Source: Bacillus sp. BA3 (GTDB lineage Bacteria > Bacillota > Bacilli > Bacillales > DSM-1321). Taken from it: a stretch of 64,000 nucleotides of DNA. Made by a program: the position numbers and the translations under genes. The stretch lies in the NCBI GenBank assembly GCA_002835675.1, contig PIZR01000001.1:846075-910074 (forward strand), read 5' to 3'. Below are positions 63,090 to 64,000 of the stretch, one piece after another. The notes under the pieces were generated by a model. That model was not told the origin of the DNA. It ran no database searches and saw nothing but the letters and a program-made list of their open reading frames with translations. How positions within the stretch are numbered: the first letter of the stretch is position 1; each line of letters begins with the position of its first letter.

Positions 63090-64000
63090 TTACGATTGGA
63101 TTTCCAGTGGTTTGGATTCGGCCTTTTGATTGTACAATGGCAAAATGAAAAACATTCCTATAATAAAAAAGAAAGCGGCGGTTTCAAATATGGCGACGAG
63201 TGAAAATTGCTCTTTCAGCACGCCTGCCGCACTCATGGTCAAAACCATCGATCCAGTGAATAATGGGCTTAAAATTCCATTGACCCTTCCGATGAACTCG
63301 CCTTCGGTCCTCTGCAATATCAATGTATTGATACCGATTTGAATACAAGGCAGCATTAGTCCATTAAAGAACTCGGCAGTAAGTGTAATCCAAAGATTTG
63401 TCGAAAGTCCCATTACCGCTAATCCAATGGCATTCACAAGCATTCCGAATGCTAATAATCTCTGAGGTGCCACTTTTTTGGCAAAAATCATCACCCCAGC
63501 TCCGCCTAAAATCATGCCAAACCCATTCACCATAAATAACCATTGCAAATTTTCCTTAGGAAGTTCCAGTTGTTCGGTAACGAGAAATATAGAAAGTGGC
63601 TGAATGAAGCCCAGTCCAAGCCCGGCTGCCAGAAAACATAATCCAAGCAAACTTAGTTCTTTTTTTCGCAACACATAGCTCACTCCGCTTTTCATTTCCT
63701 GCCATAACGTTGTTTTTGCTGTCTCTTCATTCAGTTTACGATCTTTTGGAAGAAAGGCGAGTGCTCCAGCTGAAAGTAAAAACGCCAGGCCAGTAATCGC
63801 AATCGAGATGTTTATCCCGAATGATTGGAAGGCAAATGTACCGAGAATCGGACCTAAAACCATAAATACTGCGAAGACGGTCTGATAAACGGACATCCCT
63901 GTCTGAATTTGACTTTCAGGCAAATGCATCTTAAATAGCTTCATGCCTGATGGCTGAGAAAATTGAGAAAGTATCGCCGAAATCAAAGTTGCGAAGAATA
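63090..64000 (-). CDS. MFS transporter, C-terminal ~300 residues (5' end outside window)
   Basis: The frame is open to the right edge (FFATLISAILSQFSQPSGMK), so the gene starts beyond 64000. Eight to nine helices are visible, with the central loop FLPKDRKLNEETAKTTLWQE and LILQRTEGEFIGRVNGILSP typical of macrolide-efflux/EntS-like (MFS_3) transporters. Probably a drug or siderophore exporter; the substrate is unknown. Confidence 0.88.
   Translation of the reverse strand, partial: FFATLISAILSQFSQPSGMKLFKMHLPESQIQTGMSVYQTVFAVFMVLGPILGTFAFQSFGINISIAITGLAFLLSAGALAFLPKDRKLNEETAKTTLWQEMKSGVSYVLRKKELSLLGLCFLAAGLGLGFIQPLSIFLVTEQLELPKENLQWLFMVNGFGMILGGAGVMIFAKKVAPQRLLAFGMLVNAIGLAVMGLSTNLWITLTAEFFNGLMLPCIQIGINTLILQRTEGEFIGRVNGILSPLFTGSMVLTMSAAGVLKEQFSLVAIFETAAFFFIIGMFFILPLYNQKAESKPLEIQS

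Overview
The window comes from a low-GC Gram-positive spore-former of the Bacillaceae, probably a Peribacillus- or Bacillus-like species. The evidence is a TnrA-type nitrogen regulator with TnrA boxes, a nasBC/nasDE-type nitrate assimilation cluster, an AcoR sigma-54 activator with a CcpA (cre) site, a YkuK-type protein, strong AGGAGG ribosome binding sites with frequent TTG/GTG starts, and short GC-rich dispersed repeats in intergenic DNA. No rRNA, tRNA, CRISPR array or intact insertion sequence was seen.

Layout. 1-4.9 kb: end of an acetoin catabolic operon (E2 fragment, E3, acetoin/diacetyl reductase) and its activator gene acoR. 5-10.9 kb: a FabK/nitronate-monooxygenase-like enzyme, a small membrane-anchored protein, then a two-component system with an antibiotic-type ABC exporter. 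10.9-16 kb: AT-rich DNA with long hairpins and gene relics, a SET-domain protein, a membrane acyltransferase and a secreted helical protein. 16-19.7 kb: BASS transporter and a GlcD-type oxidase, divergent from a FadR-type GntR regulator with palindromic operators. 19.8-29.3 kb: small proteins, SpeD and a SpeE-like enzyme, a decayed GH4 glucosidase, EamA/GntR, a methyltransferase, a HEAT protein, and TrmB/LysE sharing a divergent promoter with two matching operator-like sites.

29.5-41.7 kb: glcDF-like oxidase genes, an atypical Asp/Glu racemase-family protein, a Pot-type ABC transporter with its binding protein, a TAXI lipoprotein without TRAP permease, and an NtrC-family two-component system whose kinase has a periplasmic solute-binding domain. 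A sigma-54 promoter precedes the TAXI gene. I infer one sensing-and-uptake module for an unknown small acid or amine; this is the most interesting system in the window.

41.7-49.5 kb: stress-type genes (YdeI-like, an ArsR-SRPBCC fusion, DinB, OsmC), a beta-amylase with a cre-like site, two dispersed repeat families, a resolvase relic and a partial DinB duplicate. 49.5-59.8 kb: nitrate/nitrite assimilation. The transporter, electron-transfer subunit, nitrate reductase and siroheme methyltransferase form one unit; nitrite reductase nasDE is another; tnrA lies between them. TnrA boxes stand before both blocks. 60-64 kb: a YkuK protein, a possible tiny ORF, a frameshifted MurE-like ligase and the 3' part of an MFS transporter gene that runs off the window.
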